Assembly: GCA_019232645.1 (NCBI GenBank) | Contig: JAFANO010000613.1 | Span: 1 to 5,147 of the forward strand | Direction: 5' to 3' | From: Planctomycetaceae bacterium | GTDB taxonomy: Bacteria > Planctomycetota > Planctomycetia > Isosphaerales > Isosphaeraceae | Length of the DNA: 5,147 nt | Part shown: piece by piece, positions 1 to 5,147 of the stretch | Numbering within the stretch: position 1 is the first letter of the stretch | How the letters are laid out: every line of letters starts with the position of its first letter | The notes under the pieces: generated by a model | Told to the model about the DNA's origin: nothing | The model's database searches: none | The model's input: only the letters and a program-made list of their open reading frames with translations | Translations under genes and position numbers: made by a program

Positions 1-878
1 GGTCCGGGGTGGCGGACGGCAACGTCCCCGTCGTCGTGGCGACGTCCCGGAAGCTTCGGGGGATCCTCAGCCCGCACATCGACTTCTACCGCGGCGGGCC
101 GGTCTACACCTGGTCTTACAAGGAGCTGGTCGAGCAGTCCGACGCCGACACCTTTATCATCTTGGGCGTGGCGCATCAGTATTGTCGCAACCGGTTCGCC
201 CTGACCCGCAAGGATTTCCAGACGCCGCTGGGGCTGGTGCCGACCGACCGGGCCTACGTCGAGAAGATCGCCGCGCTGGCGGCCCGCGACCTGTTCGAGG
301 ATGAGCTTTCGCACCGGACCGAGCATTCGATCGAGTTCCAGGTCGTCTTCCTGCAATACTTGCTGGGGGGCCGGCGCGAGTTCTCGATCGTCCCGATCCT
401 GGTCGGCTCGTTCCACGACCTGATGGAGGCGGAGATCGACCCGATCGAGGCGGACGAGGTCCGCAGGTTCGTCGAGGCGCTCCGCGCGGCCGAGTCGGCC
501 AGCGGCAAGAGGGTGGTCTACATCGGAGGGATCGACCTCTGCCACGTCGGTCCGGAGTTCGGCGACCCGGAGCTGCTCGACGGGGCGACCCTCGACCAGG
601 TCCGGATGTTCGACCAGGCGATGCTCGACCGCGCCGCCGCGAGCGACCCGGCGGGCTGGTTCGGCACGGCCGCCCGCGTCGGCAACCGCTGGCGGGTCTG
701 CGGCCTGGCGGCCACCTACACGATGCTGCACGCGATGGGCCCGTCGCGCGGCCGACTCTTGAAGTATGACCAGGCGGTGGACGACCGTCGGACCTGCTGC
801 GTCAGCTTCGCCAGCCTGGCCTTCGATTCGTCCGACGCCGACGCCGACACCGATGCCGAGGTCCACTCCCGTGCCTGA
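1..878 (+). CDS. amrB: AmmeMemoRadiSam system protein B (MEMO family), 5'-partial
   Basis: This is the C-terminal part, about 290 residues, of a MEMO-family protein, related to human MEMO1 and to class III extradiol-type dioxygenases. The frame is open to the window edge. A GTG at position 9 could be read as a start, but the usual N-terminal family segment ('PAVAGxFYP'-like) is absent, so the gene very likely begins upstream. Counting the codon at 9 as residue 1, the family's metal-site residues are visible: His23 in SPHIDF, His56 in GVAHQ, the H-x3-EHSIEFQ block at 102-111, Asp176 and His179 in GGIDLCHVGP, and Cys231 in WRVCGLA, matching MEMO1 His49, His81, Asp189, His192 and Cys244. MEMO proteins bind iron or copper, and the bacterial enzymatic role is unsettled. 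The protein ends in an acidic Asp-Ala tail (residues about 274-283). Its last 8 bases overlap the next gene. The other partners of the AmmeMemoRadiSam set (AMMECR1 and radical SAM) are not in view. Confidence 0.86.
   Translation, partial: SGVADGNVPVVVATSRKLRGILSPHIDFYRGGPVYTWSYKELVEQSDADTFIILGVAHQYCRNRFALTRKDFQTPLGLVPTDRAYVEKIAALAARDLFEDELSHRTEHSIEFQVVFLQYLLGGRREFSIVPILVGSFHDLMEAEIDPIEADEVRRFVEALRAAESASGKRVVYIGGIDLCHVGPEFGDPELLDGATLDQVRMFDQAMLDRAAASDPAGWFGTAARVGNRWRVCGLAATYTMLHAMGPSRGRLLKYDQAVDDRRTCCVSFASLAFDSSDADADTDAEVHSRA
834..857 (+). repeat. Short tandem hexanucleotide repeat encoding the acidic tail of the MEMO protein
   Basis: Four tandem imperfect copies of GACGCC (GACGCC, GACGCC, GACACC, GATGCC) encode Asp-Ala-Asp-Ala-Asp-Thr-Asp-Ala just before the end of the MEMO gene. 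The repeat is read directly from the sequence. It lies outside the conserved fold, so copy number could vary without harming the enzyme; that is inference. In the frame of the downstream hydrolase the same bases read as Pro-Thr repeats, which do not look like a genuine protein start. Confidence 0.7.
858..861 (+). promoter_or_regulatory. Ribosome binding site deciding the hydrolase start (GAGG)
   Basis: GAGG lies 9 bases before the GTG at 871, inside the end of the upstream MEMO gene. The alternative in-frame ATG at 853 and GTG at 766 have no comparable purine-rich site and would add a low-complexity Pro/Thr/Ala stretch. This favours GTG 871 and an 8-base overlap. Confidence 0.5.
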
Positions 879-1812
879 GACCCCCACGTCCGACGTCAGG
901 GCAGAGGCCGCGACGACAGGTCCGCCCTGCCCGTCTCCCGCTCACTTCCGCGTCGAGGCGGAGGCCTACGACCGCCGCGCCGAGGTCGGCCGCTGGGACG
1001 GCCCGCGCTACCGGATGACCTACCGGGTGCTCGGCCAGGGCCCCCCCTTGATCCTGATCCCCGGCATCGCGTCGACCTACCGGGGCTACACGCTGACCCT
1101 GAACCAGCTCTCCGAGCGGTTCCGGACGATCCTCTACGACTATCCGGGTGAGGATCCCGACGACGGCGCCAGGCTCCGCCAGATCGGCCACGAGCACTTG
1201 GTGGACGATGTGTTCGGGCTGATCGAGCACCTGAACCTCGGCCGGGTGTTCCTGGTCGGGCTCTCGTTCGGCGCGACGATCACGCTCCGGGCGCTGCACC
1301 GCGAGCCGCGGCGGTTCCCCAAGGCGGTCGTGCAGGGGGCATTCGCCCATCGCCGGTTCACCCCCGCCGAGCGCCTGGCGCTGATCCTGGGGCGGCTGGT
1401 GCCGGGAACGATGTCGCGGCTCCCCCTGCGGAAGGCGGTCCTGTCCTACAACAACAAGCCCGAGTTCCCGGCGATCCTGGCCGACCGCTGGCTCTACTAT
1501 CTCGACGAGAACGGCCGGACGCCGATCGCCTCGCTGGCGCATCGGGTCGACCTGCTCTCCCGGCTCGACCTCCGGCCGATCCTGCCCGCGATCGCCACTG
1601 AGATCCTGCTGCTGCACGGCAACGAGGACCGGATCGTCCCCCGCCGGAGCTTCGAGGAGTTGCAAGCGGGGCTGCCGAAGGCCCAGGGCCTGATCATGCC
1701 CCAGGTCGGCCATCAGCCTCACTACACCCACGCCGAGGCGCTGGCGCGGGTCATCGCCGACTGGCTGCTGCCGTGCGCGCCCGGCGGCTGCCCGAGCACG
1801 CCGAACCCGTAA
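871..1812 (+). CDS. Alpha/beta hydrolase fold protein
   Basis: This is a 313-residue alpha/beta hydrolase of unknown substrate. The start is taken as GTG 871 (GAGG 9 bases upstream); ATG 853 would add six residues. Residues 1 to about 45 are an extension with no visible signal peptide. The core starts near residue 50 (YRVLGQGPPLILIPG). The oxyanion-loop equivalent is PGIAS (64-68), the nucleophile elbow is GLSFG with Ser132, the acid is Asp253 in HGNEDRIVP, and the base is His281 in VGHQPH, so the catalytic triad is complete. The usual 'DxxGxGxS' stretch is replaced by DYPGEDPDDG (90-99), which is unusual. Residues about 160-240 form a variable cap region. Family members include esterases, C-C hydrolases and lactonases, and the sequence does not let me choose. 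The 8-base overlap with the MEMO gene points to coupled translation and perhaps linked function. It is probably cytoplasmic. Confidence 0.87.
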   Translation: MPETPTSDVRAEAATTGPPCPSPAHFRVEAEAYDRRAEVGRWDGPRYRMTYRVLGQGPPLILIPGIASTYRGYTLTLNQLSERFRTILYDYPGEDPDDGARLRQIGHEHLVDDVFGLIEHLNLGRVFLVGLSFGATITLRALHREPRRFPKAVVQGAFAHRRFTPAERLALILGRLVPGTMSRLPLRKAVLSYNNKPEFPAILADRWLYYLDENGRTPIASLAHRVDLLSRLDLRPILPAIATEILLLHGNEDRIVPRRSFEELQAGLPKAQGLIMPQVGHQPHYTHAEALARVIADWLLPCAPGGCPSTPNP

Positions 1813-1826
1813 CCGACCCGGGCCTC

Positions 1827-1857
1827 GGCGCCGGGATCGCGGCGCCCTCGACGAGGG
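1827..1857 (+). terminator. GC-rich overlapping hairpins downstream of the hydrolase gene, possible weak terminator
   Basis: Starting 14 bases after the hydrolase stop, GGCGCC (1827-1832) and GGCGCC (1841-1846) can pair across an 8-base loop. CCCTC (1845-1849) can pair with GAGGG (1853-1857) across a 3-base loop. The two stems share bases 1845-1846, so they partly compete. No T tract follows, so this is not a classical intrinsic terminator. A role in transcript-end stabilisation or termination is inference. Confidence 0.28.
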
Positions 1858-1889
1858 GACGATCCGTGGCGGCATCCCTGGCCGACGGG

Positions 1890-1895
1890 TAGAAT
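1890..1895 (+). promoter_or_regulatory. Possible -10 element of the cobL promoter (TAGAAT)
   Basis: TAGAAT matches the sigma70 -10 consensus TATAAT at five of six bases and lies in the 137-base gap before cobL. A -35 at the right distance is poor (TGGCGG around 1867-1872). If used, transcription would start near 1902, giving a leader of about 48 bases. No B12-box-like motif is seen, so I find no cobalamin riboswitch. Confidence 0.33.
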
Positions 1896-1949
1896 GCGAG
1901 CCGGCTGTCAGATACCGGATTCATCTGGATCGGATCGGGGGGCTCAATC

Positions 1950-3215
1950 TTGGGGGAATCGCGACCGAAGCTGGTGATCGTGGGGATCGGCGACGACGGG
2001 ATGGCCGGGCTGACCGAGTCGGCGCGGCGGATCATCGCCGAGGCCGACGTGGTCCTGGGCGCGCCGGCGATGCTCCGGCTGCTCAACGAGGCCCCGGCCC
2101 GGAAGGTGCCGCTCGACCCCGACATGCCGACCGCGCTGCGGCAGGTCCGCGAGGCGCTGGCGGCCCGCCGGCCGGTGCTGGTCAGCACCGGCGACCCGCT
2201 CTTCTACGGCGTGGCGCGATATCTCTGCGACCGCCTGGGCAAGGACCAGTTCGAGGTCGTCCCGCACGTCAGCAGCATGCAACTGGCGTTCGCGCGGGTC
2301 AAGGAGAGCTGGGAGGACGCCTATCTGACCAACCTCGCCGGGCGGCCGCTGGAGGCGATCGTGGACCGGATCCGGACGGCCGAGAAGGTGGGGCTGTTCT
2401 CCAGCGACGAGCACCCGCCGTCGCGCCTGGCGCGGGCGCTGCTGGACCGGGGGATCGATTACTTCCGCGCCTATGTCTGCGAGAACCTCGGCTCGCCCGA
2501 CGAGCGGGTCACGCAAGCCGAGCTGGTCGACCTGGAGGCGATGGAGTTCGACCCGCTGAATGTCCTGATCCTGGTCCGCAAGCCGAACCGCCCCGACCGG
2601 GCGAGCCGCTCCGGCCGCTATCGCCTCTTCGGCAACGCCGACGACGCGTTCGCGCAGACGCTGCCCAAGCGGGGCCTGATCACCCAGGCCGAGGTCCGCT
2701 CGATCGCCCTGGCGCAGCTCGACATCCGGCCGACGAGCGTCGTCTGGGACGTCGGCGCCGGCTCGGGCTCGGTCGCCATCGAGGCGGCGCAATTGGCCCA
2801 CCAGGGGATGGTCTTCGCGGTCGAGCCCGAACCGGCCGACGTGGCGCTGATCGAGGCCAACGCCGAGGCGTTCGGCGTGCCCAACGTGCGGCCGGTCACG
2901 GGCCGCGCCCCCCACGTCCTGGCGTCGCTGCCCGAACCCGACGCCATCTTCATCGGCGGGACCGGCCGGCAGGTGGACCCGGTCCTCAGCGCGGCCTTCG
3001 CGCGACTCGCCCCCGGCGGGAGGATGGCCGTCAACGTCGCCACCGTCGACGGCCTGGCGACCGCCCACCACACGCTCAAGAAGCTCGCCGGCGAAGTCCG
3101 CCTCTGGAACATCAGCATCGCACGGGGCATCGAGCAGATGGACCGCGTCCGCTTCGAGGCCATGAATCCGACATTCCTCCTGGCCGTGACCAAGATCGAC
3201 GAGGTCGCCGATTGA
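1950..3215 (+). CDS. cobL: Fused CbiE-CbiT precorrin-6Y C5,15-methyltransferase (decarboxylating)
   Basis: This 421-residue protein is the usual full length for CobL, which methylates precorrin-6Y (or cobalt-precorrin) at C5 and C15 with SAM and decarboxylates the C12 acetate in corrin-ring synthesis. The N-terminal CbiE domain (about 7-205) shows VGIGDDGMAGLT (11-22), VLVSTGDPLFYG (76-87) and CENLGSPDERV. The C-terminal CbiT domain (about 225-415) shows GLITQAEVR (242-250), the SAM-binding WDVGAGSGS (266-274) and FIGGTG (334-339). The start is TTG 1950, with a G-rich run (1937-1942) 7 bases upstream; an in-frame stop at 1890 limits extension and no ATG lies between. Two usually conserved motifs differ: the CbiE 'SLHGR' region reads TNLAGR (127-132), and the CbiT 'ITK' reads ITQ with Gln246. 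No other cobalamin gene lies within the window. Confidence 0.93.
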   Translation: MGESRPKLVIVGIGDDGMAGLTESARRIIAEADVVLGAPAMLRLLNEAPARKVPLDPDMPTALRQVREALAARRPVLVSTGDPLFYGVARYLCDRLGKDQFEVVPHVSSMQLAFARVKESWEDAYLTNLAGRPLEAIVDRIRTAEKVGLFSSDEHPPSRLARALLDRGIDYFRAYVCENLGSPDERVTQAELVDLEAMEFDPLNVLILVRKPNRPDRASRSGRYRLFGNADDAFAQTLPKRGLITQAEVRSIALAQLDIRPTSVVWDVGAGSGSVAIEAAQLAHQGMVFAVEPEPADVALIEANAEAFGVPNVRPVTGRAPHVLASLPEPDAIFIGGTGRQVDPVLSAAFARLAPGGRMAVNVATVDGLATAHHTLKKLAGEVRLWNISIARGIEQMDRVRFEAMNPTFLLAVTKIDEVAD

Positions 3216-3251
3216 CGGCGGGTTGACCACTTCAAAAAATCTTCGAATTAC

Positions 3252-3269
3252 CGGCCCAATTTTCGGCCG
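3252..3269 (+). other. Short inverted repeat between cobL and bshB1
   Basis: CGGCC (3252-3256) and GGCCG (3265-3269) can pair across the 8-base loop CAATTTTC. It begins 37 bases after the cobL stop and just before the -35 region of the next promoter. No T run follows on the plus strand. It could be a weak transcript-end structure or a protein-binding site; neither is shown. Confidence 0.22.
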
Positions 3270-3273
3270 TCCG

Positions 3274-3303
3274 TTGTGGCAAGTCGGCTGCGGGCGGTAT
3301 ACT
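3274..3303 (+). promoter_or_regulatory. Probable sigma70-type promoter of bshB1
   Basis: TTGTGG (3274-3279, -35) and TATACT (3298-3303, -10, five of six consensus bases) are separated by 18 bases. An A tract and AT-rich patch (about 3232-3250) lie further upstream in otherwise GC-rich DNA. Transcription would start near 3310, leaving a leader of about 47 bases. The promoter overlaps a longer in-frame GTG start (3276) of the deacetylase, which is another reason to prefer ATG 3357. Confidence 0.48.
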
Positions 3304-3311
3304 CAGAAATC

Positions 3312-3328
3312 GGAGGATGGTGTCCTCC
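3312..3328 (+). promoter_or_regulatory. Leader hairpin upstream of bshB1
   Basis: GGAGGA (3312-3317) and TCCTCC (3323-3328) are a perfect 6-base inverted repeat around the loop TGGTG, near the expected 5' end of the bshB1 transcript. The left arm is a strong Shine-Dalgarno-like sequence placed directly against an ATG (3317) that opens an 8-codon frame ending at TGA 3341-3343, 13 bases before the bshB1 start. It might stabilise the mRNA 5' end or tune translation; this is inference. Confidence 0.35.
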
Positions 3329-3356
3329 CCGGCGCGACCGTGAAAGAAAGGGCAGC

Positions 3357-4103
3357 ATGGCCGATGCTGGCGACGTCGAGCTGGACCTGATCGCCGTCGG
3401 TGCCCACCCCGACGACGTGGAGATCGCCTGCGGTGGGACCCTGGCCCGGCTGGCTCGCAAGGGTTATCAGGTCGGGATCGTGGACCTGACCGACGGTGAA
3501 CCCACGCCGGCGTCGCCCGGCCCTGACGTCCGGCTCGCCGAGGCGCGACGGGCGGCCGAGATCCTCGGGGTCGCGGTCCGGATCAACCTAAACCTGCCGA
3601 ACCGTCGGCTCTTCGACGGCTTCGAGGCCAGGATCGCGCTGGCCAAGGTGTTCCGCAGGCATCGTCCCAAGATCGTGCTCGGCTTCGGCGGCAAGACCGT
3701 CCTGGCCTCGCCCGACCATTACCAGGCCATGCTGATCACCGACGCCGCCGTCTTCTACAGCCGCCTGACGAAGTGGGATGAACATTTCGACGGCCTGCCG
3801 GTACACACGGTCGTCAACCAGCTCGGTTTCCCGATCGCGTTGCATGGTTTGGATTTGCCCGAGGCATCGGGTTACATCGTGGCCGACATCGGCGGCACGC
3901 TCGCCGTGAAGCTGGATGCGGTCCGGGCGTATGCCACCCAGTTTCCCGCCGCCAAGGCGGGGATCTTTGGCGCTATCGAGACGATGAATCGCCATCACGG
4001 TCTGACGGCGGGATTCGAGGCGGGTGAACTGTTCATGACCTATCGCACGGTGGGGGTTGATGACCTGATCCGCTGGGCCAGCCCGGCGCACGCGCGGTCG
4101 TGA
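3357..4103 (+). CDS. bshB1: PIG-L/LmbE family zinc deacetylase, BshB1-like
   Basis: This 248-residue protein belongs to the PIG-L/LmbE N-acetylglucosamine deacetylase family. The BshB1 branch removes acetate from GlcNAc-malate in bacillithiol synthesis. ATG 3357 follows a purine-rich site (GAAAGGG at 3346-3352). The family zinc motif is AHPDDVE (16-22: His17 and Asp20 as likely ligands, Asp19 as likely general base), then DLTDGEPTP (43-51) with a possible substrate Arg59, and SPDH (118-121) with His121 as the third zinc ligand. The C-terminal [12 protein letters not shown] and [20 protein letters not shown] blocks resemble the BshB1 end region. Canonical proteins have HPDH, whose first His is the proposed general acid; here it is Ser118. 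The size fits the family and no membrane or signal segment is seen. No bshA or bshC is nearby, so the substrate may be another amidosugar or thiol precursor. The PIG-L assignment is firm; the BshB1 name is less so. Confidence 0.8.
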   Translation: MADAGDVELDLIAVGAHPDDVEIACGGTLARLARKGYQVGIVDLTDGEPTPASPGPDVRLAEARRAAEILGVAVRINLNLPNRRLFDGFEARIALAKVFRRHRPKIVLGFGGKTVLASPDHYQAMLITDAAVFYSRLTKWDEHFDGLPVHTVVNQLGFPIALHGLDLPEASGYIVADIGGTLAVKLDAVRAYATQFPAAKAGIFGAIETMNRHHGLTAGFEAGELFMTYRTVGVDDLIRWASPAHARS

Positions 4104-4194
4104 GCGGTTCGACGGCTCGGGGCCGCGCCTCGGGTCCCGTGACGGTGTTCGACGCTGAGCAAAGGGCCGCCGAGGTGACTTGGTATTTGCGGCT

Positions 4195-4199
4195 GAGGA
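4195..4199 (+). promoter_or_regulatory. Ribosome binding site supporting the phosphatase start at ATG 4205 (GAGGA)
   Basis: GAGGA sits 5 bases before ATG 4205 and is the best start signal in this frame. A competing site, AAAGGG (4161-4166), lies 8 bases before GTG 4175. Further in-frame GTGs at 4145, 4139 and 4100 lack a clear site. Confidence 0.45.
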
Positions 4200-4204
4200 A
4201 TCTG

Positions 4205-5147
4205 ATGCGAGACTTCTTCGGGTCGACCCCTCCGCCGCGCGATCTGGCCAAGACGGAGGATTCCCCCGTCGTCGCGCCCACGCTGACCCTGCTCCCCGGC
4301 TGCCTGCAGCTGCGGGTCGGTGTCTTCTCGACCACAGGCCGCTATCGCGAGCACAACGAGGACAACTATTTCGTCCCGGGGCGGAAGTCCGTCCGGGCCG
4401 ACCTTCCCTCGTCCGAGTCCAGCGGCGAAATGGCCGTGGCGTCCACCCTCGACACCTGCAACCTCTTCATCGTGGCCGACGGCATGGGGGGGCAGCAGGC
4501 GGGCGAGCAGGCCAGCGGGATGGCCATCGAGATCATCCCCCGCGCCATCGACAAGCGGCTCCCCCCCGGGGAGACCAGCCCCAAGGCCATCCAGACGGCG
4601 ATTCGCGAGGCGGTCGCCGAGGCGAACCAGGAGATCCTCGGCTCCTCGGGCGCGGTCCCCGAATTCTCGAGCATGGGGACGACCGTCGTCCTGACCCTGT
4701 TCCGCAACGACCATGTCTACGTCGCGGGGATCGGCGACTCGCGTGCCTACCGGCTCCGGGGCGAGCACTTCGAGCAGTTGACCAAGGACCACTCGCTGGC
4801 CGACGCGTTGGTCGACGCCGGGACGATCACCAAGGAAGAGCTCCCCAATCACAAGTTCAAGAATTATCTGTACCTGTATCTCGGCAGCAGGGACGCGCGG
4901 GGCGGCCCCGAGGACGTCCGCGTGCTCGACATCGCGCCGGGCGACCGGTTCCTGCTGGCCACCGACGGGCTGACGGGCGTCGTCCACGACGACGAGCTGA
5001 AGCGGGTCCTCCAGACCTGCGACGACCCGCAACGCGCCGCGAGGGTCCTGACCGACCTGGCGCTGGCCAACGATTCGAAGGACAACATCACCTGCCTGGT
5101 CATCCATGTGATCAGCGGCGCCGGGGCGGCGGCCGCGGGGGGGGCGA
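4205..5147 (+). CDS. PP2C-family (PPM) Ser/Thr protein phosphatase, 3'-partial
   Basis: This is a metal-dependent protein phosphatase that would remove phosphate from Ser/Thr residues, usually opposing Hanks-type kinases. Counting from ATG 4205, the PPM motifs appear in order: REHNEDN (48-54), VADGMGG (90-96, metal-binding Asp92), SSMGTT (155-160), GDSRAYRLR (177-185), LTKDHSL, LATDGL (251-256, metal-binding Asp254) and DSKDNIT (290-296, metal-binding Asp293). The catalytic domain is therefore complete and ends near residue 303. An Ala/Gly-rich stretch follows and the frame is still open at the window end, so a linker or C-terminal domain may continue. About 47 residues precede the first motif, longer than in minimal Stp/PrpC proteins. 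The frame is open back to GTG 4100, which overlaps the bshB1 stop as GTGA, so the true start could be 4100, 4139, 4145 or 4175. No transmembrane segment is seen. It is probably co-transcribed with bshB1. Confidence 0.93.
   Translation, partial: MRDFFGSTPPPRDLAKTEDSPVVAPTLTLLPGCLQLRVGVFSTTGRYREHNEDNYFVPGRKSVRADLPSSESSGEMAVASTLDTCNLFIVADGMGGQQAGEQASGMAIEIIPRAIDKRLPPGETSPKAIQTAIREAVAEANQEILGSSGAVPEFSSMGTTVVLTLFRNDHVYVAGIGDSRAYRLRGEHFEQLTKDHSLADALVDAGTITKEELPNHKFKNYLYLYLGSRDARGGPEDVRVLDIAPGDRFLLATDGLTGVVHDDELKRVLQTCDDPQRAARVLTDLALANDSKDNITCLVIHVISGAGAAAAGGA

Noticed and set aside
766..870. Extended N-terminus of the hydrolase starting at the in-frame GTG 766 or at ATG 853
   Set aside because: The added residues are Pro/Thr/Ala low complexity read out of frame from the MEMO coding region, and neither start has a ribosome site, whereas GTG 871 has GAGG 9 bases upstream.
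802..1875. A 357-codon minus-strand frame opposite the hydrolase
   Set aside because: It is low complexity and Arg-rich with no family signal, while the plus strand carries a complete alpha/beta hydrolase.
1813..1949. Cobalamin riboswitch upstream of cobL
   Set aside because: No B12-box-like sequence is visible and the 137-base gap is short for the full aptamer plus expression platform.
1944..3230. A 428-codon open frame on the minus strand covering the whole of cobL
   Set aside because: Its product is rich in Arg, Gly, Asp and Gln with no recognisable motif, and it mirrors the codon bias of a clear CobL gene on the other strand. It is a GC-driven shadow.
3223..3251. Alternative promoter with TTGACC as -35 after cobL
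   Set aside because: The -35 box is good, but at a 17-base spacing the -10 is AATTAC, only three of six consensus bases. The TTGTGG/TATACT pair is better.
4184..4189. TATTTG as a -10 element for the phosphatase gene
   Set aside because: The match is weak, no -35 box lies at a suitable distance, and the start of transcription would fall on the ribosome site.
4320..4694. A 124-codon plus-strand frame inside the phosphatase gene
   Set aside because: It encodes a Ser/Arg/Pro-rich low-complexity product in another frame of the PP2C gene and has no supporting start signal.
4040..5107. A 355-codon minus-strand frame opposite the phosphatase
   Set aside because: The plus strand shows all PP2C motifs in order; the minus-strand product has no recognisable domain and the composition expected of a shadow.

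Overview
The window is a GC-rich, densely coding stretch of a bacterial chromosome. All five genes lie on the plus strand, and start codons other than ATG are common (GTG, TTG). The gene content (a MEMO/AmmeMemoRadiSam-B homologue with 'PHIDF.RGGPVYTW', a fused CbiE-CbiT, a BshB1-like PIG-L deacetylase and a PP2C phosphatase) suggests a planctomycete, most likely Isosphaeraceae-like. This assignment is inference from remembered protein flavour and base composition, not a database match.

Layout: (1) 1-878, the 3' part of an AmmeMemoRadiSam system protein B (MEMO) gene whose N-terminus lies outside the window. (2) 871-1812, an alpha/beta hydrolase with an intact Ser-Asp-His triad, overlapping gene 1 by 8 bases and probably translationally coupled to it. 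(3) 1813-1949, a gap with GC-rich hairpins and a TAGAAT -10-like box. (4) 1950-3215, a full-length CbiE-CbiT fusion (CobL-type precorrin-6Y C5,15-methyltransferase) starting at TTG. (5) 3216-3356, a gap with an unusually AT-rich patch, a good sigma70-like promoter and a short leader with a hairpin. (6) 3357-4103, a PIG-L family zinc deacetylase resembling BshB1. (7) About 4205-5147 (running off the end), a PP2C-family Ser/Thr protein phosphatase with all metal-binding motifs.

The genes do not form one obvious pathway. Genes 1 and 2 look like one transcription unit. cobL and bshB1 each appear to have their own promoter. The phosphatase follows bshB1 by about 100 bases, and its reading frame is open back to the bshB1 stop, so it is probably co-transcribed with it. 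The cobL gene stands alone with no other cobalamin gene in view, and bshB1 stands without bshA or bshC.

I see no tRNA, rRNA, CRISPR array, insertion sequence or phage gene, and no clear novel defence or mobile system. The most useful second-look points are the MEMO-hydrolase overlap, a Ser in place of the usual catalytic His in the deacetylase HPDH motif, the hairpin leader of bshB1, substitutions in conserved CobL motifs, and the unresolved start of the phosphatase.
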